From Euphorbia lathyris (lineage: Eukaryota; Streptophyta; Magnoliopsida; Malpighiales; Euphorbiaceae), in contig NC_088914.1 of the NCBI RefSeq assembly GCF_963576675.1, forward strand, positions 84,442,441 through 84,506,440: a stretch of DNA of 64,000 nucleotides, given 5' to 3'. Both the position numbers and the translations under genes were made by a program. This document shows positions 1 through 10,062 of the stretch, piece after piece. The notes under the pieces are model-generated. The model ran no database searches. It was given only the letters and a program-made list of their open reading frames with translations, and was not told where the DNA came from. Position 1 is the first letter of the stretch. Every line of letters starts with the position of its first letter.

Positions 1-44
1 TTCACTTCCTCTCTGATCTTATCTGCCCATTCGGGTCTCATACG

Positions 45-3000
45 TCAAAGCTTCTGCTTTACGGGCCTCGCCTCGGGATATGTTGGAATACGGTGAGTTA
101 CGATTGATTGATCGATTCCAGGCATGTCTTCGTATGTCCACGCGAATACAATTTCGTATTTTTTAATTATTCTCTCAAATTCTTTTCTCTCTTCAATAGT
201 TAATTCTTGAGCAATTTGTATAAGTTTAGGATTTTCATCCGTACCAAGATTGAAAGTTGACATTTCTATTGTATTGATTTCAAATGTAGGCATGTTATAT
301 GAATGAGAATGCATGGAACGATCATGATCAATATCAAGCAAGTAAGCAAAATCAGAATTCATTTCATTGATAGCGTGGGTGATTACATCATCGGACTCAA
401 ACAAAGCAGTAATACAATTTTCATCCTCAATATCTTCGGACTTCTCATAAACTTTGGAGGTACTAGGCTCATCTCTCACTCCTGCAGTTGCTTCAATGGT
501 AATGACCTGCTCCTCGGCATTTGAATCCAGCATCATGATCTCCTCGACAAAGCAGCTTGCCTTTCCTTTGCCCCAGTCGGCGACATCATTGAAGATTTCA
601 AACCCTGGCAGAATCTTTCCTTCCGTGCTAGTCCATGACTCGGAGGTTCCCGAATATGGATTTCCATGCCCCTCGCTTACAAAATGCTTCCTCAAGCCTA
701 TTTTTCCTTCTGCACTCATGTTGGATGGACTTCCCTGCTCATATCCCAAACCCCTCTGGGTTTTCTGACTTTTAAAATCCGGAAACTCCGACAACCCTTG
801 ATGGTGTGCTCCTAATCCCATTCCCGGGATGAAACCTCCCTTCATCATCTTCACCACATCGGTGGTCATGCTCGACTCGTAAATCCCAGAGACTTGGAAT
901 CCGGAGAAAAGTTGAGGCTCAATTCCCAATGCTGCCACCGAGCTCAGTTTTTCAGCTCTAATTGTAACTATCTCCTCCCCGAAGGGGAACTTAATCATTT
1001 GGTGGAGCGTGGAGGGCACACCTCCCAGCTTGTGGAACCAAGGGCGTCCCAACAACACAGCAAAAGTTACTGGGATATCCAACACCGTGAACTCAGTTTC
1101 TTCCTCGTGCGGCCCCACTTTCAACTTGGCCTTGAAAACTCCTTCAATATGCCTACGGCTGTCATCGTATGCTCTGATCACTGTTTCAGAAGCTGTCAAA
1201 TCTCCTCTCTCCACTCCTAACTTGGACAAGAGCTTCAAAGGACAAACATTAATGGTCGATCCATCATCGACCATAACACAGCTAGTCTTCTTCCCGTTAA
1301 TTTCCGCTCGGATATACAATGGCTTGTTGTGAGCCTTCCCCTCTTCTGGGAGATCCTCGTCAGTAAACGTGATCTCAGTCTTTTTTCGGGCCATTATTAC
1401 CCCTACTAGCGCCGCCGGCTCAGTGTCGGTGGAAATAACTAAATTCTGCAACTCCTTCATTAGGTTCTCACGATGGTACTTAGAATGGCATAAAACTTCC
1501 CAGACCGTAGACTTAGCTTGCGTCTTCTTCAACTGTTCAAGAACTTGGTCGTTGGGCTTAGGAGCCGAACCTTCTCCAATCTCAGTCTCTACCATTGGTG
1601 CCTTTCCCTCGGCCACACGACCTGATCTCGTCATCACCGCAACTTCCGGCTCGTCCTCCGACTCGTCCCAAATGTTAATAGGAACCCTTCGATTGGCATC
1701 CTCCTCGTCCGAGGAACTCACCCAAATGTCTACGACCATTAAATCCATGACGTGAGGAACACTCGGATTCAGGAAAAAGGGATCCGCTGATCCGTACAAA
1801 GCCCAACCTATCAACTCATCATAGTCACGGAGGGACACCCGGCTCATTCTCCTTGCGGCCAACGGAATAGCGCCTCGTTGTATGCACATAAGCTGCACCT
1901 TATCGCTCATTGTCTCATTACACTGCTCATAACGGTGCCTCCACCTCCTAGCATAATCCACAAAATGTTCCTCGGGGAATTGCCTAATCCTGTCCAAATC
2001 ATCCAGGGATCCCGTCCACGGAATGTACATTTCGTATCTCGCCACAAAGGCATTTCTGAGTGGTACCCAATGACACATCTCTTCCTCCGACAGACCCTGA
2101 TGCCACAATAAGGCTTCTCCCATCAAGGTTTCCGGAAAATGTTCATGCAACTCACACTGTGGGAACCCAGCGTTATACATATGATCGCGGAATATCCTCG
2201 CATGCTCTACAGGATCCCGGTATCCACCATACCTAGGCATTGCTAACACCACATCAGGTGTTTGGTAAGACGGGGAATCAGGAGTTTGCTCTGCTAGCAT
2301 CCATACCGTATGTTCCTTGATAAATCTCTTCGTCATAGCTGCCCAATCGGTCTTAACATACATCGGCAGCGACATGTACCACATCAGCGGTTCACCCATC
2401 AATGAATTACAAAACAAGCTAGTGATCTCTTCCTCTTTGAAACTCAGGGCTGTCATAGCTGACAAATAAAAGTGAAGGTGCTCCATAGGGTCCTTATTGC
2501 CGTTATACTTGCTCACCCTTGGCAATGGACGCTTGATGGGTCCAATCTGCATTGCAAAGTGCTCCGCGGTTCTATCCTCAGCTCTCTGATACTTTTCAAG
2601 AAACAAATTCGACAACCGATCCCAATCGTGCTTGCAAGAGTCGGGCAATGAATGGAACCATTGCAAAGGCTCACCTACCAGCGAATGGTGGAACCACTGA
2701 GCAATTTCATCTACCCCGAAGGATTCAATAAACATCTCGTGCATATACTCACGCAAGTGCACTTCGGGATCCCTTCCTCCACTGAACAAACCCAAATTTG
2801 GCACGATAGTCCGAGACGCCCCTTCACCGGTCTCTTCGGCACTATCCTCGTCATATGGTGCTCCACCATCTGATCCCTCCTCCATTGGTTCTTCCTCTTG
2901 TTCCTCACCCAAGAAGGACACATACAAACCATTTCCCACATTGCTTCTTTCGACGGAGTCCAACAACTCCTCTACATCTTCCTCAAAAGATTCCATCACT

Positions 3001-3569
3001 ACAGTTTCCGTCAAACCAACTCCGATCACGCTCACCCTATGATTAGGCAATGGATTGCGCCTAACGGAAGGGTTTGCTGACGAAGGATCAGCTATCTTCT
3101 TCTCCTCAATCAAATCTTGGATTTCGTGTTTCAGCCTCTCGCAATTCTCAATCGTATGTCCATAACTGCTGTGGAATTCACAATACCCTCTAGCCTGAAT
3201 CTGCGGAGTAGGTTGAGCTTTGTTATACGGGGTAAGGGCTTTCAACAACCCCTTCTTCTGCAGACGTTCAAAAACTTTCGCATAGGTCTGATCGAACTTG
3301 GCGAACCGCCTCTTTTCGATAGCATTAAGATCAACCACTTTCACTGTCGCAGATTCCGTACTCGCGCTAGGCCCTCCGGCACTATATCCAGACTTCGTCC
3401 ACTTGGTATAAGCTTTCTTCGGCTCCCCATCGCCTTCGACAGTCAAGGCACAACTATACATCTGATTGAAATCTGTGAACGGCATATATCTCAACTCATT
3501 CTTAATATACGACAACGTATTGCCAATCACCATTCGGATCTGATCTTGCTCAAGCGGCTTCTGTTTCAT
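45..3569 (-). CDS. Gag-protease-RT polyprotein continuation with three extra gag-like modules
   Basis: 1174 residues in frame with the upstream gag. In order: residues 1-110, the gag C-terminal part; about 128-145, a zinc-binding-like CEFH...HTIENC motif; 190-250, an acidic linker; 256-330, 347-421 and 440-590, three gag-like modules; 748-850, a retroviral-type aspartic protease with the VDDGST active-site loop and a later LLGRPWF motif; 906-945, a glycine-rich G-patch-like segment (GFIPGMGLG); 1128-1174, the start of reverse transcriptase (FAWTYEDMPG). TGA at 45-47 ends the frame at a position where the family has arginine; past it the frame stays open to the window edge with RT-like residues (RPEWADKIREEV). 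Sites of the catalytic RT aspartates lie outside the window. Family placement is sound. The extra modules are unusual and are treated as a finding. Confidence 0.88.
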   Translation of the reverse strand: MKQKPLEQDQIRMVIGNTLSYIKNELRYMPFTDFNQMYSCALTVEGDGEPKKAYTKWTKSGYSAGGPSASTESATVKVVDLNAIEKRRFAKFDQTYAKVFERLQKKGLLKALTPYNKAQPTPQIQARGYCEFHSSYGHTIENCERLKHEIQDLIEEKKIADPSSANPSVRRNPLPNHRVSVIGVGLTETVVMESFEEDVEELLDSVERSNVGNGLYVSFLGEEQEEEPMEEGSDGGAPYDEDSAEETGEGASRTIVPNLGLFSGGRDPEVHLREYMHEMFIESFGVDEIAQWFHHSLVGEPLQWFHSLPDSCKHDWDRLSNLFLEKYQRAEDRTAEHFAMQIGPIKRPLPRVSKYNGNKDPMEHLHFYLSAMTALSFKEEEITSLFCNSLMGEPLMWYMSLPMYVKTDWAAMTKRFIKEHTVWMLAEQTPDSPSYQTPDVVLAMPRYGGYRDPVEHARIFRDHMYNAGFPQCELHEHFPETLMGEALLWHQGLSEEEMCHWVPLRNAFVARYEMYIPWTGSLDDLDRIRQFPEEHFVDYARRWRHRYEQCNETMSDKVQLMCIQRGAIPLAARRMSRVSLRDYDELIGWALYGSADPFFLNPSVPHVMDLMVVDIWVSSSDEEDANRRVPINIWDESEDEPEVAVMTRSGRVAEGKAPMVETEIGEGSAPKPNDQVLEQLKKTQAKSTVWEVLCHSKYHRENLMKELQNLVISTDTEPAALVGVIMARKKTEITFTDEDLPEEGKAHNKPLYIRAEINGKKTSCVMVDDGSTINVCPLKLLSKLGVERGDLTASETVIRAYDDSRRHIEGVFKAKLKVGPHEEETEFTVLDIPVTFAVLLGRPWFHKLGGVPSTLHQMIKFPFGEEIVTIRAEKLSSVAALGIEPQLFSGFQVSGIYESSMTTDVVKMMKGGFIPGMGLGAHHQGLSEFPDFKSQKTQRGLGYEQGSPSNMSAEGKIGLRKHFVSEGHGNPYSGTSESWTSTEGKILPGFEIFNDVADWGKGKASCFVEEIMMLDSNAEEQVITIEATAGVRDEPSTSKVYEKSEDIEDENCITALFESDDVITHAINEMNSDFAYLLDIDHDRSMHSHSYNMPTFEINTIEMSTFNLGTDENPKLIQIAQELTIEERKEFERIIKKYEIVFAWTYEDMPGIDQSIVTHRIPTYPEARPVKQKL
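2022..2804 (-). other. Three tandem gag-like modules inside the polyprotein
   Basis: Module 1 is 2580-2804, module 2 is 2307-2531, and module 3 begins at 2252, with its core ending near 2022 and a C-terminal extension to about 1800. Each has the same skeleton as the true gag domain at 3588-3900: an aromatic-x-G-x-x-DP start, a histidine three residues later, an M or Y helix, then S-L-x-G-E-x-L-x-W, a short loop ending in DW or HW, and a hydrophobic F-(I/L/V) segment. Spacing is about 91-92 residues from module to module. Module 3 alone keeps the longer C-terminal half with an R-R-W-R motif. They lie between the zinc motif and the protease, where other gypsy elements usually have only a linker. 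Confidence 0.8.
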
Positions 3570-3587
3570 GACCGCGGCCTTAGCCCT

Positions 3588-4403
3588 TCATCTCTTCACG
3601 AAGTCTGAAAGGGATTCCCTAGTCTGCTGCTTAGTGCTCTCTAACTCTTTCAAATTGACTTCCAACATGGTGTTAAAACTATACTGAGCGATGAATGACT
3701 TCGCTAACTCCTTCCAATCCTTCTTTGTCACCATTGGCAGCGCATGGAACCATGTGAGGGCAGCCCCCTCCAGGTAAGTGTTAAACAGCCCCAAGACTTG
3801 ATCCTCGGTCAGGATCGTGTGCTTCATTACCGCAACGTACTGATTCATGTGAGCGGTGGGATCTCCAGTTCCATCGAACTTTTTCATGTCAGGGAGCCGG
3901 AATTTCAGAGGCAAAGCTGTTGCTGTCAAGCAATTCTTCAAGTTATAGAAATCCTGACTTCCGGAGCTTCCTCCGCGCAAGTCCTGCACTTCCTGTGTGA
4001 TGTGTTGCCTCCACTCCTCTTTCTTAGCTTTCTCCTTCTCTAACTGTTTTCGGACATAATCCTGATAATCCTCCTCATTCCCAAAGCGAGGGCCATCGTT
4101 CACCTCATTCTCCGCACGCTTACTACCACTCTTGTTGTCCTTCAGTGCTAACTCAGCTAGCTGGGCCAAGATTGCAGTTAGCTGGTCGTTGATATTGTTC
4201 ACAGAATTCTCCAATTCAGCCACCTTCTCGTCGGTTGCGGACATACTGACGGAAGACTGAGTATACTCGGATGAAGATGATTCAGGAGCCACAACTACTG
4301 ATTCGAAACTGTCTACTCGCAACTGATCAAACTGTCTGACAAGCCGATTACTCTCGCGAAACCACAACCGCTTAATGATGACGTCTGCGCGAACGGTATC
4401 CAT
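3588..4403 (-). CDS. gag: Retrotransposon gag, first part of the polyprotein
   Basis: 271 residues. Residues 57-85 look like a short coiled coil, 118-140 are charged and helical, and 168-271 form a retrotransposon gag (capsid-like) domain: an F-DGTGDP-HM start, a central LEGAALTWFHALP stretch, then a DW and a hydrophobic FIAQY segment. The protein would assemble the element's cytoplasmic particle. The frame ends at TGA 3588-3590, in the middle of the gag C-terminal helix where the family has tryptophan. The next open stretch (from 3569) is in the same frame, so a TGG-to-TGA change in one polyprotein is the simplest reading. The ATG at 4403 is the first in frame after the leader. Nothing suggests a programmed readthrough signal, but I cannot exclude one. 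Confidence 0.85.
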   Translation of the reverse strand: MDTVRADVIIKRLWFRESNRLVRQFDQLRVDSFESVVVAPESSSSEYTQSSVSMSATDEKVAELENSVNNINDQLTAILAQLAELALKDNKSGSKRAENEVNDGPRFGNEEDYQDYVRKQLEKEKAKKEEWRQHITQEVQDLRGGSSGSQDFYNLKNCLTATALPLKFRLPDMKKFDGTGDPTAHMNQYVAVMKHTILTEDQVLGLFNTYLEGAALTWFHALPMVTKKDWKELAKSFIAQYSFNTMLEVNLKELESTKQQTRESLSDFVKR

Positions 4404-6312
4404 TAGTATGTATGCATGATTCGTGGTGTGTGCGTTTATTTATTTACGATTATAAGATAAGAAGAACAAACGTTAGTTCTATTTACATGTATCACGACAT
4501 CTTTCTTCCACCCTTATTCCTCCACACACTCGTTGGTCCAGGTCTCTTTCCTAGGATTTTGGTTTTTTTGGCTCACATTGCGGTCCAGGGGACGCGTGAT
4601 GCCGTCGATTATTGCGGGAAAGTAAATCAACCATCAGACAATACAGTTCGTTTTGACGTATCAACGTTCAGTGACTAAGAAATCGACCAAGTTGGATTGT
4701 TCTTTCAGAATAACTCATCTGTCGTCCTTTCGTGAGGCGCATTAATTCGGGTTTTGACTCCCTTTGAGCGCATCTCAGTTTTTAGACGTGGTTCGAGTTA
4801 TTCTTCTAGTCCAATCGTACGTTATTGTCAATGACTCGTTCCCTTTTATTCGCGTGGGTTCATGTCTCGATTTTTGGATTACAACGGGATCTTTTGGGAT
4901 CTATCGAGAGACGTAACCACGTGTTTATTTAGTGATGGAATCACTTTTGGATTTTATTTTAGGGAACGGACTCATCGCGTAACGCGTTTGTTCTTAGCGT
5001 CGAGGATCCGTTTGCTCATTTTGCTACGTGAAAAGACGGCGAGTCTTATTTTGAGCGCACGATAATCTTTCGGCTAATTACAACTCTTTGTTCCTCCCAC
5101 TCCACGGGATATATCATCTCAGTGTGGTTATAGAAAATAAACGTTTCGTTGAATCGCGTGTTTATTCGAAGCGAGGATATCACCGTTTTCCTTCCTTTAG
5201 GCACGATTTAAGCAAACACGTACATCGGGCCATATTTCTTGCAGTTTTGGTAACGGTCGAAATGATCGAGTCGTTAGTCAAAACCCGCAGTCTCGTCCAT
5301 ATGGCGCAATTATATGGTTTCGCTTGATTCGGCTTCGAGATTTTAAACGGGGTATACACTCGTTCGAGGCACGTATTCAACGGTATTGGTTTATTTTCTT
5401 TAACTACTCTCGGGATTGACATATATCGCAGATTCGGAATGATTTTGGTCTTTTAGTTCATTTTTCTTTTCTTAGTCACCTTTTGCGGACACGTCCATTT
5501 CTCTTAAGAATGACGCAAGGCATAACGTAAAAGCTCGTCTTTTATTCGGAAGGGACGGGCTACTTGTGCGAAACTTTTCACGTTACAACAAGGTCGTTCG
5601 AAACAGAAATGTTCTTCGTTTTCGTTTCGTCGTGATCTCGTTTTATCCCAATTTATTTAAAGAATGTGAATAACGGCTACCGTTAATATAGTCTCTTGTA
5701 TCGAAATGTAACTATCCTTAACACCGAACCGATTCATACTAATACGTGCTTACGTCATAACGTATTTCCTGAACACGTGCCTTCGTCGGGACACCGAAAG
5801 GGACAAGGCGGGTCGCACATGTTCATTCATATGAGATGACTAAGTCGTCTTTAGTTCAAATCGTTTCGATGTTTTAGGGTAACCAGTATGTCGATTCATG
5901 ATTATATATTAACGCATCGTCTCATTTTCTTTACATAGTTTAGGATTAGACACGTATCATGGCGGTTTGAAAACACGAACTGATTCATTTATCACATCAA
6001 AAATAGTAACGGGTAATCCTATGGAAACTTCTAAGGCTACTATATGCTGACACGGCTGACACGGCTGACCGCGGGACCTCACAGGACCGCACAGATTCGC
6101 CCCTAACGAATGGATGGGGACCCTCTGGCGCCTTACTGTAAGGGGGAACTTACGCTATCCTCTTTAGAGCGACGAATGGACTCTCGCTAGAGGTTTCGCG
6201 GAAATTACCCAAAGGGTTTGCAATAATGCTCGTGAATGCATACGAAAAGAAGTAAAACGATCCGTCCCCGTTAAGGGCTTAGTGCATGCCTTTCGAAATC
6301 AAATTTCTCGCT
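4404..6312 (-). other. Retrotransposon leader (5' untranslated region)
   Basis: A 1.9 kb leader between the primer site and the gag start. I find no credible conserved ORF: an 80-codon frame at 5180-5422 is not preserved in the second family member, whose matching leader (62336-64000) differs by many small changes. The sequence from about 4650 to 6312 pairs with 62336-64000 in reverse complement. It probably carries packaging and dimerisation signals, by analogy with other LTR elements. Confidence 0.7.
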
Positions 6313-6330
6313 TCCCCAGCAGAGTCGCCA
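6313..6330 (-). other. Primer binding site
   Basis: On the minus strand the 18 bases TGGCGACTCTGCTGGGGA begin two bases after the LTR end. They start with TGG, the complement of a tRNA CCA tail, as expected for minus-strand priming. Tat/Ogre elements usually prime from tRNA-Arg; that this is the tRNA used here is inferred. The same 18 bases occur at 62318-62335 in the second element. Confidence 0.8.
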
Positions 6331-7987
6331 CTTGTTAGACGAGGTGCCGCGGCCTAATCTCCCGGGCGGACCGGGGGGTGGACAACCTCATGGCGACGTA
6401 AGCGGTGATTGGCGCCGAAAGCAACCAATCGCGGAATCAAGCTGCTCGATAGGACCGGAGCTCGGAGATATGGAAGAGTCGCCACCCACGAATGGGAAAA
6501 TGAACACCGATCCCTTGTGGGAGACCGGTGTGGGTTCGGGAAACTTAGGTACGAGCCGAGAAGGCTAGCTCCTTTTTGGAGAAAGGCTACTAGGCACCCC
6601 GACATCGCCCGGTTATGAACCACCGGCCTCCTACTCAGCATGTTAGGCGATAACGGACTAATCGTATACTTCTTTAAGTTTAAAATTCATTTGAAACCCT
6701 TTTCTTTCTCTTTTTGGAAACCATTTTGAGCATATGATATTGAAAAGCCACATCAGTAAAGAATCACCCATTTATGTTTATACATACACAGAGAGGGGGA
6801 AGAAAGAAGTGATTTATTTACAACCGTATTTAAATGTTATGTTGTGTGTCTATTCTACATTAACTTATTTCCCCAAAACGATGTTTATTACCTGGTTCGC
6901 ACCTTAATCGCCGTTGGAACGATTTAGGTACGTTTTAAAACCCCGTTTGATGAAGCTTACCCGAGTCGCCGTTGGAACGACTCGAGTAATTGAAAACGTT
7001 AAAGTAAAAGCCTTTTAATAAGAAAACGTTGTTAAACATACAAGTCAATTTTATTTTGTACAAATTCATTAAGAAAGCGATTCAAAATCTCCATTATTAA
7101 CAAAGAAAACGATTTTGATTACAATGTTCGCTTAATCCGTCGTTGGAACGGACTAAGGTTTTAAAATGTGGTATTTAGAAAACGATTTGAAATATCAACC
7201 AAAATGACTCTATTTATCTACATTAGAGATTTAAGAAAGCTCATTAGCTTAAATAATTTAATTGAAAACTCTCTTTTTGTGACTTATTTTCCCCACTTAT
7301 TTAATGGACTCTCTAACTATTATAATTACATCAATAAACACATTTAGGCCCAAAATTTAATTTTTCCAAGTGAAGCCCATTTGAAACATGGACTTATAAA
7401 TGACCAAAAGAAATAAAGAAAATAATATAGATATATATTTACACATTTTAGCCCAAAAGACATAAAATAAGAGTAAAAGAAAATATATTATCTAATACAT
7501 ATATAAGAAAGAATAATGAAAATAATATATTTATACTTTAAACATAAGAAAATAGTGAATGAAATTCATAAATAGGAAAATAGCCTTTATCACTCAAAAT
7601 AATTTTATTTAACAATAGTTAAGATAACCCAAATATACCCCAAAACTATATATATATATAAATAACTAATATAATCCTAATGTCAAAAAGACTATATGTT
7701 CATCCCCTAATATCTACTAATTATCTCCCAAAATGCCCAAGTAAATAACATTTAAATAGAATTTAATGTAATTTAAATGAATAATAATAAAAAGAAAGTA
7801 ATATGTACATATACAAAAAATTAGAATAAAAAATGGAATACCAATCTCCTAAAATAATTATATATGTTGAAGTTTTAAAACAATTTGAAAAGAATATATT
7901 ACATTATTATATATTTATATACTAAGGATTAAAAGTCTAAAAGTTAAGAAAAAGGGACCGAAATGGCATTTTTTATATTTTGGCAGA

Positions 7988-8014
7988 TTTACCGACAGAA
8001 AATCCGTCGGTAAA
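7988..8014 (-). repeat. ACCGAC hairpin inside the LTR
   Basis: Arms TTTACCGACAGA and TCCGTCGGTAAA around a 3-base loop, with one mismatch. The matching hairpin in the second LTR (60660-60686) is perfect over 12 bp. Confidence 0.65.
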
Positions 8015-8687
8015 CAGCATTTAGTGACAGAATTGGCAAATTACAGCAACACTCCAATATTTTTCAGATTTATTCAAAAGCTTTAAATTAAATCTAATTC
8101 AATCGTTTTGGACTTCCGAACTACCAAAGATAGATCATAGTCGAAAACGGAAGTTCCTAAAACGATGTTTTTATTTTAAAATGTTATTTGAAAACCTCTT
8201 TTAAATTAAAAACTTATAATTACAACATTTTCGACACCCGAACTACCTTTTTATCGGATCACGGTTCGTATTGGGATATCCAAAACGAGGTTTTTATTTT
8301 AAAACAAAACCCGAGTTTTATTTAACACGAAACGAAAATTAAATAAATACGTTAATTAAATAAAACGTGACAAAATAAATAAATAACTAAAGGAATAAAA
8401 ACTATAGCATAAAAAAAATAAATAGAAGGAGAGAATATAAAATAAAGAGTCTAGTCCTCGGATAATACCTTTGATTCGGTATCTGACAGTCGAAGCCGAT
8501 TGATTCCACGAACCGCGAGCTCCCGATATTAATAAAAATTTAGTAAAAATTGAACTTAGGAAATTTGGAATTTTTGAGAAAAAAAAATATTTTTCTCAAA
8601 AAAAATCCACTCTCTCTCTCTCTAAAAATGTTTAGAGTGAGAAAGTTTTCCCCCTCCAAAGGCCCCTTTCACCTTGGGATCCGTGCC

Positions 8688-8695
8688 CTTATATA
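8688..8695 (-). promoter_or_regulatory. LTR TATA box
   Basis: TATATAAG on the minus strand, directly downstream of the palindrome array. The same place in the second element holds TATAAAAG (59971-59978), and both are followed by a G/C-rich start region with a BamHI-type GGATCC. The conserved position supports its being the LTR promoter. Confidence 0.6.
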
Positions 8696-8716
8696 GGGAA
8701 ACGGATCCCGGAACAA

Positions 8717-8995
8717 TGGGCGACGCCCAAAAAAAATTGGGCATCGCCCATTGTGGTTGGGCGGCCGCCCAACCTAGTGTTGGGCTACCGCCAAACCTTA
8801 TTGGGCGGCCGCCCAACATGAGTTGGGCGGCCGCCCAATAATAGTTGGGCGGCCGCCCAACAATGTTGGGCGATCGCCCAACTTTCGTTGGGCGATCGCC
8901 CAACGGCGTTGGGCGAGCGCCCAACGCGAGGTTGGGCGCCCGCGCCCAACCCTCGTCGGGCGTCCGCCCGACGTGGTTGGGTGCCCGCCCGGCGA
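8717..8995 (-). repeat. Array of about 12 GC-rich palindromes upstream of the LTR TATA box
   Basis: Units of the form GTTGGGC-NNNN-GCCCAAC recur roughly every 22 bp. Three cores are GGCC (8801-8816, 8823-8838, 8844-8861), two are AT-centred GATC forms (8866-8903), and others vary. Several units contain NotI or PvuI-type sites. One unit near 8955-8973 has both arms changed together (GTCGGGC with GCCCGAC), so pairing is kept. The second element has about nine related units at 59766-59950. Confidence 0.85.
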
Positions 8996-10062
8996 CCCCC
9001 GGGGCGTGCTCCGCACCGTCGGACGCGTGCACTCCGTGACCATCGAGCGCGCGTTCCGCGCAGCTAGACGCTCGCGCATCGCGATCGCCGAACGCGCGCC
9101 TCGCGCCGCCAGGCACGTGTGCTCAACGGCCCACGAGGGCGGGCACCGCCAGCGGTCCCAGGCATTGCCCCGGGCGTCGAGAGCGTGCCACTCGCGGTGC
9201 GTCCGACGGACGCCGCGCGCACGTCTCGAGCCGTCAAGCGGGCGTTCGACCATCGTCGTCCGCGTGCGGGATGCCGTTGCGTGCCCGCACCGTGCCGTTA
9301 ATTTTCCTCAGCTTATTATTCTTTATATATTTTTCAAAACTTCCGGAATCAATCGCTTCGACCGTCTTGTTTCAGGTTTTCGTCACAGATCCTCCGACTC
9401 GGTGTCTACAGTAAGATTATTTCAAATATCTGGAAACTGGGGCTTCCGGTTTTTATCAAGTGCAGGTAAGACAATACTTCTCAAATCAGTTGACCAGACA
9501 CTTCTAATTTTTTGTATGAGCACGTTCCTCCTACCTAGATCGGTCTGTAAAGAGCTCCAAAAAAGGATGAATTCATTTTGGTGGGGCTCAAAAAAAAGGA
9601 GATAAAAGGAATATCCATTAGTTTGGGTGGCCTAGCCTATGCAATGGGATGGATAAGGAAAGGTTGAGATTTCGAGACTTGCGTTTGTACAACCTATTGC
9701 TATTGGGTAAGCAAGGGTGGAAGTTGATTTACACACTACACATGTTATTGGTTAGTCGATATCAAAGCCAATTATTTTTCCACAAGATCTTTTCTTCCTT
9801 CCAAACTAGGTACTAATCCTAATTTTGTTTGGAGGAGTGTGTGGGGATGGTTGGATTTACTAAAACTAGGTATAAGGTGGAGGATAAGGAATGGGTCTAG
9901 AGTAAGTGTGTGGAAGGACCCTTAGGTACCTAACTTGGAAGAATTCACTATCAAGTCTATTATTGTCCTTGGTACAGAGGATATGTTGCTGATCTTCTAG
10001 ATCAAGACGGTAGAAGTTGGGATCGTAATAGAGTTTTTGGTTGTCTCAATGAGGAAGAAGCC

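Larger units (their letters stand above)
1..9410 (-). mobile_element. Tat/Ogre-type Ty3/gypsy retrotransposon, 5' half, running off the left edge
   Basis: Read on the minus strand the order is LTR (9410-6333), an 18-nt primer binding site, a leader of about 1.9 kb, then one reading frame for gag, extra gag-like modules, aspartic protease, a G-patch-like segment and the start of reverse transcriptase. The rest of pol and the 3' LTR lie outside the window. The very long LTR, long leader and protease followed by a G-patch-like stretch suggest the Tat/Ogre branch of Ty3/gypsy (inference). A second family member in the opposite orientation begins at 59408. The element interrupts a LINE relic that resumes at 9411. 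The target duplication cannot be checked because the other end is missing. The coding frame carries two nonsense codons, so this copy is not autonomous. Confidence 0.9.
6333..9410 (-). repeat. 5' LTR of the left Tat/Ogre-type element (3078 bp)
   Basis: On the minus strand it opens TGTAGACACC at 9410 and closes CTAACA at 6333, with the primer site two bases beyond, so both LTR ends are fixed by sequence. It aligns in reverse complement with 59408-62315. In element order it contains a GC-rich block (9300-9000), an array of GC-rich palindromes (about 8995-8717), a TATA box (8695-8688), a CT microsatellite (about 8608-8625), a long AT-rich middle, an ACCGAC hairpin (7988-8014) and a moderately GC-rich end. 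Open frames in the GC-rich part are compositional and not conserved as protein. Confidence 0.88.

Noticed and set aside
5180..5422. 80-codon frame in the Tat/Ogre leader as an extra ORF1
   Set aside because: The matching leader of the second element does not keep the frame.
8717..8995. CRISPR-like array
   Set aside because: This is a plant LTR, and the repeats are short palindromes with 4-6 bp spacers, not repeat-spacer units.
8622..9605. Several open frames of 100-260 codons on both strands in the GC-rich LTR part (also 59327-60043)
   Set aside because: They are Arg/Pro/Gly-rich products of the palindrome array and CpG block. Frames are not preserved between the two LTRs.
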